The notes under the pieces were generated by a model. That model saw nothing but the letters and a program-made list of their open reading frames with translations. It was not told where the DNA came from and ran no database searches. 64,000 nucleotides of DNA, taken from the NCBI GenBank assembly GCA_013396915.1, contig VWZL01000812.1, forward strand, positions 155,036-219,035, given 5' to 3'. Below are positions 39,469 through 52,800 of the stretch, piece by piece. The stretch comes from Stercorarius parasiticus. Taxonomy: Eukaryota; Chordata; Aves; Charadriiformes; Stercorariidae. The number at the start of each line of letters is the position of its first letter. Position 1 is the first letter of the stretch. The position numbers were made by a program, and so were the translations under genes.

Positions 39469-39940
39469 TGTAAATATGACTAGATTCTGATCACTGTTAC
39501 ATCTGAATAATAAATAACATAGGACTGCCTTACAATGCAAGCAACAGTACAAGCACAAGATGTAAAAATGATTGAGAACCGGAGTTCATGAGAACACACA
39601 AGTAAGGGGAATAGAGGTAAACAAAAATTAATCAGATATGCTTGTGAGGAAGCACAAAATAAATCTATGTGGGTTACTCTTCTCCATCAAGCATGTATAA
39701 TTGTATTGTTTCAAAACTTGCTTGCTGTCTCAGTTCACAAATGTGTTCAAGTCTTTGGAAGCTTACTGTTTTGCATTTGTGAGCCATCTCCATGAACTTA
39801 TACAGTGCAACCGTTTAGAGTGTTGCTTAAAAATATTCTCTAAATTGAGCTCCATGTTGGGGATGTCTACTGTTTGCAATATAGAGTGCAAAGTGGATAA
39901 TATCTAAATGTCAGCTGATTATATTCTCCCTTAAGATAAA
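39469..39940. other. Unique DNA between two AGGAG arrays
   Basis: Nothing recognised; the small open frame 39701-39907 (plus, 68 codons) has no domain features. Confidence 0.55.
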
Positions 39941-40055
39941 GGAAGGGGAGGAGAGGAGAGGAGAGGAGAGGAGAGGAGAGGAGAGGAGAGGAGAGGAGAG
40001 GAGAGGAGAGGAGAGGAGAGGAGAGGAGAGGAGAGGAGAGGAGAAGGGAAGGGAA
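39941..40055. repeat. (GGAGA)n microsatellite, about 19 units
   Basis: Nearly perfect pentamer array from about 39950 to 40043, ending in GGGAA units. Strictly purine on the plus strand. The serine/leucine-rich open frame on the other strand (39867-40064) is the translated repeat, not a gene. Confidence 0.95.
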
Positions 40056-43000
40056 ATTTTTCAAAAATTTTGGCTGTTAGACCTAGAATTTTGTAATCCC
40101 AAGGACCCCTCTTCTTTCTGAAAAGAGGTTAAAACTGTTTCTCCTCCCCTACAGAGCATGAAAACTATTCTTTGCTCATGAAACTTTTTGAAACTCCTCT
40201 CTAAAAGAAATCAATTGAACAGGTTGCCTTATAAGAAGACATAGTATTTGCCTCGACAAGCCTTGAGAGGGTAATTGTTGTATAACACTGCTCAATTTAC
40301 CACTGGCTACTGTTTTGAAGAGAAAATGCTGAGTATGCTGAGGGAGAACACATTGTAAATTCATGTCTTATCTCTATCAGCTGTTTTTGCTGATCATGGA
40401 CAGTCAGCTAAACATCTATAAACCCTGTTCAGTAACAGAGCTGGAAAGCATGGATCTGAAGAATGAAAAATATGCTGGCAATGAGACAGGTCATCCTGCT
40501 GGCCAGCCCATCAGAAATGGTGCTGAGTGTACCTGAGGACGGCAGATGATGAATCAGTGACTCAGACTAGGAGAAGGACGTGAACAAATTGACAGTTCTG
40601 TCAACGAGCTCTTGGTGGAAAGCAATTAAGTTATGATGAATAAGAGAAATAAATCATGCAGAAACTGTGGACATTTAATCAGAAGAAACCTCCAAAACAT
40701 ACAAAATTACAGCAAACTTTCAAAGAGGAAATACAGATTGTGTTGCCACTGCAAAAGTAAAATGAAAGGCAGAAGGAAAGAGCACAAATGTCCACTGAAA
40801 ATACTCATAATTAATTTCCTTCCTTCTCTCTTTCTTACTGACTTCCCCATCCCTTCCCTCTCTTTCCCTCCCTCCATCCCCATATTAATTTGAATTTTGT
40901 TACAGAATAGCTATAATGTCCCCCCCCTCTCAGAATGGAAGTGGAGAGAAATACTCCTCTGAGAGATGGAGCTCAGGGAGCTCAAGGCCTCTATAGCTGT
41001 GGAGACAAAGAGAAACAATAGTGAAAATGTGGTGGGAGGTCAGTGTTGGCCCAAAGACACAGGGTGGCACCTGGGAGAGCAGGACTTGCCAAGTCCTGTT
41101 GCCTTTGAGAATGCCTGAAGTGTAGGACACGATAATTTTAGCATTCCCCCATAGCATTCTTTCTCTCAGAAGCAGCATGTATAGTTATAGTGGTCTACAC
41201 TGGTCAGAACTAAAGACAGGTTGATTTTTTTATTTTTTTTCATTGACTAAATGGAATCATGACTTCTACTTCTCATCCTCTGAAACACATCAAATATGAT
41301 TAGCTAAAGTAACATAAAAATGGAACTGTGTGTAGTTTTATATTTTCAGTATTAAAATTAAAGTGGATCAAAACTGAGCTCAACACTGATCATTCTCTAC
41401 TATGCAAAACCACTTTCTTTATAACTTTATTTAGCTAGCAGAAACAAGCTTTACTTGTCAGCTGAATGGTAAAATATAAGGGAACCATCCCTCTGTCAAG
41501 AAAGAAGTCTTGCAACAGGGAGTCTGAATTTGAAATCTCTCATTCTTTCTTAATATAAACTTACAGTGCTTTTACTTTCTCCATCTACAAAATTCTATAT
41601 GTGTTCTGTCAGCATACATAAAATGTGATAGATCATTAATAAAGAATCCAAAAATAATGTCTCTTTTGGGAGATTTTTTCCCTCTATTTTATCAGTTATT
41701 TTCAGATTACATTATGCTTCCTTAATGTTTGGCTTTGATTGCACGGGGGGCATTGTAATAACTTACTAGTTCTTAAAAAGCTTATTTTCTTAGTATTCCC
41801 CATTATAGAGTAATTTTAGCTGGTATTAGGCATACTAATGTATTGGGCATATTAAGACATGTTTAGGTGAATTTTTTATATTTTTTTTTTAAATCACCAT
41901 CATCTATCATCCGCCTATCAGTTAAAAACACTGAGAAAATCCTGGCGCCATACACAGAGTAAAAACTACTGTTGTTTCATACAAAGAAAAACAAAAGTAA
42001 AACAAAGAAGACACAGCGACTTGGTCTTTAGAAAAAAAGGCTGCTACAGCTAAATGAATTAAATAAGAGAAACAAGAAGAAAACCAAAACCAAACTTCCA
42101 GGCCAGCCAAAATTGTTCCAGACAAAAGAAGTCTGACAAACCTCAGTACTGGAGGCCTTGCAAACTCATTGCAAAACTTTGGCTTTTTGCTAGCAATGGC
42201 AATACTGGATGACTGGGTGACTACGAGCTGCTTTCAGGGTTTCTCAGTTCCTGTGTTTTGGGTTTGGTGGTGTTTGGTTGGTTTGGGTTTATTTTTCTCT
42301 GATTGAAGGCCCTTGCAATCTTTGGAAAATAGGTATAAAAATGGATACAGAAGAAAAAATAAACCTTCCCATATGAAAGAGTTAATAATACCTACATTCT
42401 CTTTAAGTCTTTAACCAAATGGTGAATAAAACAGCTGATGAGGACAGGAGACTTCAGGTTTTTCTCTTCTTATTTTTTAATTGGTGACCCTGGGCAGGTA
42501 CCTCCCTTTTCTAGTGTCCACATTTCTTTTCTGTGGTTTTAAGGTGACTTATCTGCCTTACGACTCAGTCCTTCTCCCTTACTAACCACCTTGTGATCTA
42601 GAAACCTGAACCTTGCAATTCTTTATTTTAAACAGGATTATTACTTTTTTCTGGGGAAAAAAAAATAATCAAGGAATCTGTGGATTTTTGTTATTCCACC
42701 AGAGTATTAACAAGCTCCTAAAACGCTGCATCATAAATAGGATTTCTCTGATGCTTGTAAATCAAATATTTCCTGTTTTGCAGCAGGGACAAGAACTAGT
42801 AATTGAATTTCTTTGACTCTAAGTTTCTTCTTTAGCTTTCTATTAAGCCTTCCTCAGGATTTTCCAGAAAAGATGCTATCTAGAGTGTTGTCTCAGAAAA
42901 GTTGACACAAAGTGACAAGGATTAAATAGAGGTTTATTATACAGATAAATGAAAGGGAATATAATACACCTACATAGATATAAGTACAGACTCTATACAG

Positions 43001-45059
43001 TGCAGATTACAGACTATGTATACAAAGAAGGGGGAATGGTATAATGGGCATGGCAAATAATGAAAGTGATTGAGAAAAGAAGAAATATTGCACAGTATTT
43101 CTTGCAATTTACATAAAATATTTTATGTTTGAGTACAGATTCAGTATTCTAAAATAATTACATACTTACATATCAATTATGTTTATAGAATAAAAACACC
43201 ATTGAATTAACTGATTTGCTCCATTTAACACTAAATCCTCACATGACTTTCCTTTCAGTAACTTATTTGTGTGTGTGTGTGTGTGTGAATTCTGTGATGG
43301 GATCTTCTACTTAGCTCTGGTAAAATATCTAGAAAAAAAAGTCCACTCTCCTGTTTTCCAACTGGAACTTTACTGAGGAATAAGAATTAGGTACTACTGA
43401 CATCTGCACCAATTGACAAATACTGCAATTATGCACAAATATGTACCTCCCTATCAACATCTGCCATTAGCGTGTGTCTCTTGGCAGCAAACTAGGCTCC
43501 TCTCTGGTTAAAAATGCATTTATCATCCGTAACTATGGTGGCAGTGGTTTCTACTATTTTACTGTTATACAAACCTCCATCTAGGGATATGGAGTGACAG
43601 TGTACCATATTGAGTAAGCATTTACCAACTTAACCTCAAACGGCATTTGGCTACTTATGATGTAATCCAAAGCCGATAAACTTAGTTTATGCAAATGCAA
43701 TACTATTATACTACACTCGGTTTGCACAGGACACTGGTGCTGATTCAATTTCAAGTGGAAATTGGCAAAACTATCTAACAATGTCTAACAATGAAGATCA
43801 GTTGTGTAATTTCTTTTAGGTATGTTGTTTTCTTAGTTAATATATGTAAAGTTCCATAGGCTGATTAGATTAATATTTACTATCAGAAAACTTTCAACAA
43901 GTGGAAATCAGGGCAGAGGCCAGGGGGTAGGGGGTGGAGAGTGGCGGGAAAGGATAGTAAAGAAAGAAGTAAATGTATAAAGTTAGTTTGAGGGACCTGA
44001 ACTTAGAGAGAGTAATGTTTCACAGACACTTCATGCTTTGATTATCTTGCTTCTGTTGTGGAATTCTCCATGATTTTATTTTTATTTTACTTTGAAGTGT
44101 TAACTCAATAATTTCTACACATATGAATAAATAAGGTCTTCAATTTAACTTAAGTGAAGCATACTGTATGCATGTACATTGAATGCATAATAAATTAGAT
44201 TTCAAGGGCATTAATTACCTGTATTTCTCATCAACACGTGAGTAAGTTGTATTCAATAATGTACCTTTTGTTCAGAGAAGATAGCAGTACTAGAAGCAAC
44301 TGTCAGAAACTGATAATGACACAAATTGCACTATCGTGAAATGAAAACATTCCAACAAAAACTAAGGGAATCACAGACTGACTAAAGTCATGTTCCTACT
44401 GGAGCTGCAAAGATTGAACCAGTTTAATAAACCCATCATACTGTTACTTACTATAAATTAAAGAAGTATTTTGAATTTCTCATAGCCTATTAGCATTCTT
44501 CCTTTTCTAAAATGAGCATAGCTGATACATATACCAATAACTACATCTCTTGGGAATACGCATCTACTTTTCCCACTGGATGCCACTGTTTGATCAAATT
44601 CAGGCAAACAAAATCCTGGAAAAATCTTGAAAATTTGGAGCTGAAAGAAGCCATTAATTCAAATTAAAACACAGGTTCCTTAGGAAACATATGAAGCATG
44701 TTTTATTAAAATGTCTGGAGCACAATTACTGTGGTTTTAGTATGGATTACACAAAATTAAAGATTGTATAAGGAAGTAAAAAAGAACTTAATTTTGACTT
44801 TATCAGGAGAATTTATAAAAATAAGGGCATGGTAGGATAATAGACAAATTACTGATGTATAAAAGCAGAACATACTTGTTGAATAACACAGATAAATGTT
44901 TCAACACCATACTCATTTTGAGAATGAGTTTTTAATTTGAAGTTCACTGATGAAGAGACTTGCCACTAACATTAAAATATTTCACCGCTGGAATATCAAG
45001 TACCTTTTTCTTCTTCTTTGTAATAGAAGTAGCTCAGTTTGAACAGAGCTATGGTTGCA
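40056..45059. other. Unique DNA, no gene seen
   Basis: No gene supported. A small cysteine- and lysine-rich open frame lies at 40633-40893 (plus), discussed under findings. A GT-rich stretch lies at 42256-42292, an LTR-like but unproven AT-rich stretch at 42885-43065, and a TG array at 43268-43287. Confidence 0.5.
43268..43287. repeat. (TG)10 microsatellite
   Basis: Ten perfect TG dinucleotides. Confidence 0.95.
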
Positions 45060-45065
45060 ACTCAG

Positions 45066-45907
45066 TGAGAATTTATGATCTTTGGAAGAAAGGGCAGGCC
45101 ACTCATGAGGACTATAAACGTGTTGTGAGGCTATGTAGGGAGAAAATTAGAAGGGCTGAAGCCCAACTATAACTTAATCTGGCTTCTGATGTTAAGGACA
45201 ATAAAACAAGTTTCCATAAATACATTAGCAATAAAAGGAGGACTAAGGATAAGCTCCATCCTTTCTTAGACAGGGGCAGAAACATAGTGACAAAGGATGA
45301 GGAAAGGACTGAAATACTTAACACCTTCTTTGCCTCAGTCTTTAGTAGTAGGACCACTTATTCCCTGAGTACTCAGACCCCTGACCTGGCAGAATGAAGC
45401 CCCCATAATCCAAGGGGAAATTATGAGGAACCTGCCACAGGGCCAGATGGGATCCACCCGAGGATACTGAGGGAGCTGGCAGAAGTGCTCACCAAGCCAC
45501 TTTCCATCATTTACCAGCAATGCTGGCTAGACAGGGAGGCAAACATGATGCCTACCCACAAGAACGGCCGCAAGGAGGATCTGGGGAACTACAGGCCTCC
45601 CAGTCTGACCTCGGTGCCTGGGAAGGTTATGGAACAGATCATACTGAGTGCCATTACGCAGCACATGAAGGACAACCAGGCAACCAGGCCCAGTCAGCAT
45701 GAGTTCATGAAAGACAAGTCCTGCTTGATTAACCTGATCTCTTTCTATGACAAAGTGACCCACTTGGTGGATGAGGGAAAGGCTGTGGATGTTGTTTACC
45801 TGGGCTTTAGTAAGGCCTTTGACACCGTTTCCCACAGTATTCTCCTGGAGAAACTGGCTGCCCATGGCTTGGATGAGTGTACCCTTTGCTGGGAAAAAAT
45901 TGGCTAG
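45066..45907 (+). pseudogene. CR1 ORF2 remnant: linker and reverse transcriptase fingers/palm
   Basis: One frame carries this whole stretch, broken by TAA at 45170 and TGA at 45395 and ending at TAG 45905. Order of motifs: KKGQATHEDYKRVVRLCREK, then after the first stop DVKDNKTSFHKYISNKRRT and LNTFFASVF, then [55 protein letters not shown] and YLGFSKAFDTVSHSILLEKL. In working CR1 the catalytic motif A reads YLDFSKAFD; here the first aspartate is glycine. The TAA sits where CR1 normally has a glutamate codon, consistent with one substitution. The enzyme would prime reverse transcription at nicked target DNA, but this copy is dead. Confidence 0.9.
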
Positions 45908-46144
45908 TGGACCAGACACAGACAGCGGTGGTGAATGGAGTTCAATCCAGTTAGCAGCTGGTCACAAGTGGTGTTCCCCAGGGCTCAGTATTGCGGCCTG
46001 TTTTGTTTAATATCTTTATCAATGATCTGGATGAGGAGATCGAGTGCACCTTTAGTAAATTCGCAGACAACACCAAGTTAGGCATAGCATCAACGCGCTA
46101 GAGGATAGCATGGCTGTACATAGGGATCTGGACAGGCTGGATCG

Positions 46145-46786
46145 ATGGTCCGAGGCCAGTGGTATGAGAATCAACAAGGCCAAGGGCCAGGTCCTGACCT
46201 GGGTCACAACAACCCCCTGAAGAGCTACAGGCTTGGGGAAGAGTGTCTAGAGAGTTGCCTGGTGGAAAAGGACCTGGGGGTGTTGGTCGACTGCTGGCTG
46301 ACAATCACTAGGGAAGTGATTGTCCTCCTGTACTCAGCACTGGTGAGGCCCCACCTCGAGTACTGTGTTCAGTTTTGGGTCCATCACTGCAAGAAAGACA
46401 TTGAGGTGCTCGAGCATGTCCTAAGAAGGGCAATGGAGCTGGTGAGGGGTCTGGAGAGTAAGTCTTATGAGAAGCAGCTGAGGGAGCTGGGGTTGTTTAG
46501 CCTGGAGAAAGGGAGGCTGAGGGGAGATCTTATTGCTTTATACAACTATCTGAAAGGAGGTTGTAGCCAGGTTGGTGTTGGTCTCTTCTCCCAAGTAACA
46601 AGTGATAGGACAGGAGGAAATGGCCTCAAGTTGCACCAGAGGCGGTTTAGATTGGATATTATGAAAAATTTCTTCACCAAAAGGGTTCTCAAGCATTGGA
46701 ACAGGGCACCCAGGGAAGTGGTGGAATCGCCATCCCTGCAGGTATTTAAAAGATGGACAGACGTGGTGCTTAGGGACATGGTTTAG
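46145..46786 (+). pseudogene. CR1 ORF2 remnant: thumb and C-terminal part
   Basis: Open frame of about 213 codons; the first ~17 codons are out of the CR1 frame. CR1-like protein begins near [19 protein letters not shown] and continues with [63 protein letters not shown] and [20 protein letters not shown], ending at the ordinary ORF2 terminus. Just upstream, 46011-46080 in another frame encodes [19 protein letters not shown], where the second catalytic aspartate of FADD is asparagine. About 90 bp are missing near 46300. Confidence 0.88.
46300..46324. repeat. Perfect hairpin at a deletion scar in CR1
   Basis: Arms 46300-46309 (GACAATCACT) and 46315-46324 (AGTGATTGTC) are exact reverse complements around AGGGA. 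The right arm is ordinary CR1 sequence; the left arm replaces about 90 bp present in the 18-kb copy. Confidence 0.8.
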
Positions 46787-46871
46787 TGGTGGTTTTGTCA
46801 GTGTTACATTGATGGTTGGACTCGATGAACTGAAAGGTCCCTTCCAACCTAGATGATTTTATGATTCTTTG

Positions 46872-49800
46872 ATAAAAGTTTCAGTTATTTCTAAAAGCAC
46901 GTAGCATATTTTTGTCACTGGAATCAATGACACTTTCACCACTCACTTTCAGAGGACACGATCAGGCCAACATGAAAATTGTGAACATACTGACATAGCC
47001 GTCTAACTCCTTGAAGCAGCATGGTTCAAGTAGCAACAATAGTATTTAAACAATGATAGATGTTCTAGTACAAAATAAGAAATGGATTTTAAAATCTAGG
47101 TTCTCAAAATGCGATACCATCAGACAAGAAAATGCGATAAGAATATGAACATACCAATACGAACAGGAGATATGAGGATGCTGTGAAAAAAGTAAAAACT
47201 GCAAGTAAAATTAATTCAATTTTCAGAGTTTATGTCAAAAGACAAGGTATTATCAGAAATTTAAAAAGAAACATGGGAAGAAAAGGTGGTGATAGTATTA
47301 CAAATCTTCCATTTTATCTAGATTACCATAGACTAGTCACTTGTATAGCATTTGAAACTCTGCTTTTGCTTTTTTTTAATAACGTGTGGTTTCACATGAG
47401 TTCTGACAACATGAATTCTTGACATTAAGTGCATTCCAAAAATGTACCACAGCTAAGAAATTACAGTTATAACAGAGACATAGTATATTTTTTGTGATAA
47501 CATGAAGTAATCTTTCCTATTACTCTTCAGCATCTTATACATTGCATAGCATTTACTGACCTGTTTACCTTATAATATTACTAGAATTCTGAAAATGCAT
47601 CATACCTCACTCTGAAATACATTCCTAAATCTTGCTTTACCCTAAAAAGGAGCAGCTGACTCTCCTAGGTTTGGTAAATTGCCTGAAGGAAAGAATAACA
47701 AATCCTTACCTGCTTCAAAGATATGTTTATACCAAGTCCAGGTTTTATGCAACACTGCAATTCGCTATTTCAAGACTTGGTTTTCCAGATTACTTTAAAC
47801 TAAGATTGCGCACTAAACCTTGACATAATTTTAAGTTTGGTTGGAATAGTGTAATACAGCTTTCATGGTACTTTTCAACAGTGCCTTCTAGTATTCCACA
47901 ACAGAAAACTTTTGGTGTCTTGCTTGGAAGCAGACAGAGCACTGCTGTCTCAAGCCTTTGCTCAGCAGAGGCAGTGCCGGCACAGGAGAGTCGGCTTGGC
48001 AAAGAGGTGGAGTAGCAGAAGTTAAGAAACTGTAACAAGAAGGAAACAGGATGGGTAAAAAAAGTTGAAGAGACTCAAAATCAAGAAAAAGGGAAAGGTT
48101 TGGTAGAAAATTACCAAAAAAAATAGAGAAAAGCAAAGAAAAGAAAAAAATGAGAAGTAAAATTGTAAGTGCTTTATAAAACAATATTTTTTTAAAAAAA
48201 TTTAATTATAATTTTTTCTGCATTTATTCTTTGGGTGGATTTGTTGAGGTGATAAACCATCTCAGACAGTGTGCGCTCTGTATTTTTATCTACAGGTACA
48301 AATTTGTATGTCTACCTGTGTCTCTACGAGTGTATGTGTATCTAACTATACCATTCTATACATAGAACACAGTCCCTATGAAGTTGTCCCTAGCTCTGAT
48401 TTATATTTTTATTTAATTAAAAATTAGTACAACTAATTAAAGAGAAAGAAAAAAATAAATGAACTAGGAAACTTTGGGCATTGTATCATACAGTAAAAAA
48501 AAACCAAACAACCAACCACAAAACGGAGTCATACATCTCATAGCATCTCATACTTGTGATTGTGAGGTTAAAGTAAAAGTCTTCCAGGCACTCATACAAA
48601 GTGCACAAAAATGAGCACGAATTCTTACCTAAAATTCAAGGAGTTTTGGGGATAAGACAAACGTAAATTTTCTCATAACCATGTACATCTGAAGTTGTCT
48701 GTAGTTTTAAATATCAACTTTTCATTAGCCTAAATAAAAGTATAATTTACTAGATCACAAGCACTAAGGCGAAAAAAGCATAACAGTCTTATTAAATAAT
48801 TTGTAACTACTTTGACTGCACATGACAGCACATTTCTCCTATTTAATTTCCTTTTTCTGAGAGAAAAGCCTTATTTGACCATGTTTTATGATAGCACAAA
48901 AGCTAACATAAACTGATTTTACAGGAAAGAGAAAAGTAACATGAAATGGTCTCAGCCTGTTGTATTTGTTAAGTTTTGAGCACATTGTTTTTAAGACAAA
49001 ATGATACATAAATAATCAAAAGGGGTTTAGAAAGAACTGCAAAGGTGATGCATCTTTTGTCTCTGGTGTTGACTATTACCTTAACCTCCATTCTGGACAT
49101 ATGAAGGCCTATTAGTCAAGTAATTTATTTGATGCTGTTCAATGAATAGGCAAGTCAATGAGCAACAGTGAATTCACAATACAAAATGGATACCTTAAAA
49201 GACTGATCAGCTATCTTTTTTATATTTTTTAATTCTACTGTTACTAGAAGTAGTACAAGTTGTATCATAGCACATAAAAACTGTAATTATTTGCGGTGCA
49301 TTTTACACTATTTCTTGTGTTCTTGTGTATCTCTGTGAAAACCTTTACTGTCTGATACAAGTCAGTATTCAGATATATCCATCTATGTAAAAAATGTAAA
49401 ATCATAGTCATAATATGTTTAGTTAATATGGAGCCTTTATAACTTTGTTTCTGAATTCGAATTATTGAAAAACTAATTCTAACATAAAGGATAAAGCATA
49501 ATTGGCACTGGTCACTTAAGGATGGTGTAAATGGCTCATCAGTTAAAATCTTAGAATGTGGATGCTGCTTAGAAGAAATAAGTCTACACAGCCTTTCAGG
49601 AATAGAGAAATATCTTCTGCCCACTCTATGAACCAGTCAGATAAGAGCCAGGCCCGAGTGTCAAGGTGGCAAAACTAAAAGACTCCACAGGAAAAAGGCA
49701 CAAATCTCAAGCGAGAGCTGGTTTGTGTCAGAGGAGCTTGAAGCAGGCAAAGCAAGCTCCTGTGCTTCTGGAATTGGAGATGCAAACATGTCTATGCCTT

Positions 49801-52800
49801 GTGTCGTGGGTTTCCAGTAGTGCATGCCAGCAGTGGGCTGTTCAGGCGTTACAGGAAACCTATGGTAAAGAGGACAGTCCAGGTGAATAAGTCATAGCAG
49901 GGACTGGGCTTTATGCTCAGGGCAATCAGTGCTGTCTACTGCTGCAAAAGCAAGCAATGCGGAGGCACCAGTAAGGGTACAGGAATGCAGGAGGAAAAGA
50001 AACACAATGTGGGCTTAAATAAACATCAGAAGATACTACTGTAGACTAAATACAGTGACAGGGAAGAATGCAGTTGAATTTTCAGCTGAAGATCATTTGA
50101 TACTAAAGCTTCCTTTTGGTCTCAAAATCTCAAATACATTACAAAAAAGAAATAGGACCTGATTCTGAAAATATGCTTGTGAACAATATCAATTACAGGA
50201 GTACATGAATAGACATTCTGTAGGATTGAACCACGGCTAGCAGTACTGCAAATGGTCAAAGTTAGTGTGCTGATCATCCATGCAATGGTTGAAAAGCATT
50301 TCTGCATGTCTGAAATGTTTAAGAAAACCCTTTCATATTACCCTATTTTAATAGTTCCTAAAATGACCTGCCTAAAATCAAGCCAGCCGTGAAATAGAGC
50401 TATGCAATCTGACTTGGTTCATTCTGTTTATGCAGAAAATAATAATAGCTTCTGTACTGTCATTATTTGATGTTAAAATTTGCTCTTTGTGTTTTTGCTT
50501 TTCTTTTCCTCTTATCAGAAATACTTAAAGAAAAGTCCTCACTGACACATCTTGTCACTTAAACATATTCTAGACCTGCAATTTCTCATCTTCTCCTAGT
50601 CATCTTTTTTTCTTCTTTTTCTTTCTGAGGTTTGTTGTGGAGTTTTTCATCTCTTACTTCAAAGATTCACTAAGAATCTTCACCTGTAAGTATGGAAATT
50701 GCAAACAAAGAGCTCTCTCTTGATGATAAATGAAGTACAGTCTTTCTGATTTATCTGTTCTTTAATGTTTAAAGTAATTGTTAGAGTAAGCATGGTTACC
50801 ATGCTGTACTTGAGGACAGTGCAAAACAGAACAATTTCCATCTTAAGCAAACTTATTCTTCTGTGGTTTTCATGACCCAATTAGAAAGGAATCTTTCTAT
50901 GACATTTCCGTATGGTTTTATTGACAAATCTTGGTTCATAATTTGTGATGATGAAAAAATACAAGGATATATCATTATTTTCTTTGGAAACAATACATTT
51001 TTTGAAAAGCCTACCTATTGACTTAAATACTATTGACAATAAATTTATCATTATGATGGATTTGTGATTTTACTGATGATGTAGTTTAACTAAGCCACAA
51101 TCTATTTTGAGGATTGTCAGCTATCAAAATTTGTAATAATCACATTGATGTCAATGAAGTCACTTTGATTTTGGAAGATAAGAAAATTATTCACTCTATT
51201 TTTTGTCAGAGATCATAGTAAATATTGGAAGATATAAACTATCACTTTGAGGGACTATTATAAGCAAGGTGTATTTTTCCTATTATTTTTAAACTATGAA
51301 GAACAAAGTTTAGGACCCAGTGAAGTTCAGGTCATTATACCCAGGTATTAAAAAGTCTCCTTTATTTGAAGTCTCTGCAAAAAAAATATATCTTTCTGTC
51401 TATTAATTCATGGTTAAAATTAAAATCCATTGCAGGTCTTCAATATGGAAAAGTGAATTTTTACAGAAAGAGGTTGAGTAGAACACATCTCAAGAACTTT
51501 AAACTCTAAAATAAATGCTACTCCATGACCTTCATATATTAAAGTTAGTAGGAGATCTGTCATTACATTTTGGTGAAAAAACAACAGCAGTTCTCTTTCT
51601 GAGCAAACGCTATATAAAAGCAGCAATTTTTTTCCCAAAAATTTCTTTTCCTATCTTAAGCTACCTGGTCTACCCTAGATATTATTGTTTAATGTGCTAA
51701 TACTCTAAGATATTATACAAGCAGATAAATTAACTATAATCCCTGCCCCTTAAGAGTTTCATTACACATGACTACAATGATACGAGAGAAGGCAAAACAA
51801 AAGAAAGAATTAGCAGGGGATAAGGGGAGAGAAGGAAGGAACTCAACTATGAAATTCTCAGCTTTAACGGTGCTTTGCATAGCTTTCCATTTGTTAGATT
51901 TTTATCGTTCATCGAGGAATAATACAATAAAAAACAGATGGGAGCTGTGGAACAGATGAGAAAGCTATGAAAGTGAGGAGGAAAAAAGAGTATGTAGCCA
52001 ACAAGTAGGGACAACTGAGGGAAGGACACATGAAATGAAATGTGTGGCTATAAGAGTTTTACAAGAAAACCAGCTGCAGTCAGTGGTGAGGGAGAGGTGC
52101 ACGATATACAAAGCTGATCCATAAAAAAATCAAAAATACACAACTTTGAGAGGTCTCTGGTCATAAACCCCATTGGGCAGAAGGGGAAAAAATCTGAGGA
52201 GAATCATCTCATGACTATGATGATATAGAGACAAAAATGAAAAAAAAAAGAATATTACAGTAGTATAGAATTACTTCAGGGTTTGGGGGATATTTGTTGC
52301 AAGAAAGAACAACACTGTCAGAAAGGCTAACTTCCATGAACATGAAGAGATTCAGAAAAAGAGGCAGTTCAAGTTAGTCTGGTTTCTTCTTACAGGTATT
52401 TTGCTTTTTCTGCATTGTTTTTTGAAACTACTTTTCCCAATAGAAATGAAGGTCTCCTGCTTTGGAGGAGGGATGCTTCAATATGTTGTGAAAGTATCTG
52501 TGGAATCATCTGAGGGGGAGTGTTTCGAGAGGTATTTACAGCACTACAGAATTAGCTAGCCAAGCATCAATGTATTAATATATCTTCTGTTCACAAGCCT
52601 TCTTTGGATTATCCCTGCTATGTCTTAAATAATTTTGCAATTGCCCATTAAGGAAAGCAGTGGAAAACATAGTCTCTCTCCTTTTCTTTTGCCTTCTCTC
52701 AAATCATCAAGTATACATTAAATTGCTTTTTGTCTTGACTATATACAGTGCAAACACAATATAAGTCCCACAGCATTATACAAAATCCAGACATGGAAAA

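Larger units (their letters stand above)
45060..46871 (+). mobile_element. CR1, longest copy in the window (1.8 kb)
   Basis: Plus-strand CR1 from the region before the reverse transcriptase domain (near GAGAATTTATGATCTTTGGA) to a decayed tail (ATGATTTTATGATTCTTTG). The 3' end has GGTTGGACTCGATGAACTGA and AAGGTCCCTTCCAACCTAGA. It is 5' truncated, so endonuclease and ORF1 are absent. Internal losses are seen near 45395-45440 and near 46300. Shares long exact runs with the minus-strand copy at 17.9-18.8 kb. The left boundary is approximate. Confidence 0.92.

Noticed and set aside
39867..40064. Leucine/serine-repeat protein on the minus strand
   Set aside because: Direct translation of the GGAGA microsatellite.
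42256..42292. GT-rich run as a telomere-like or strong G-quadruplex sequence
   Set aside because: G runs are mostly of two or three with irregular T spacing, and no TTAGGG arrays are present.
45527..45919. 130-codon minus-strand frame
   Set aside because: It is antisense to the legible CR1 reverse transcriptase frame on the plus strand.
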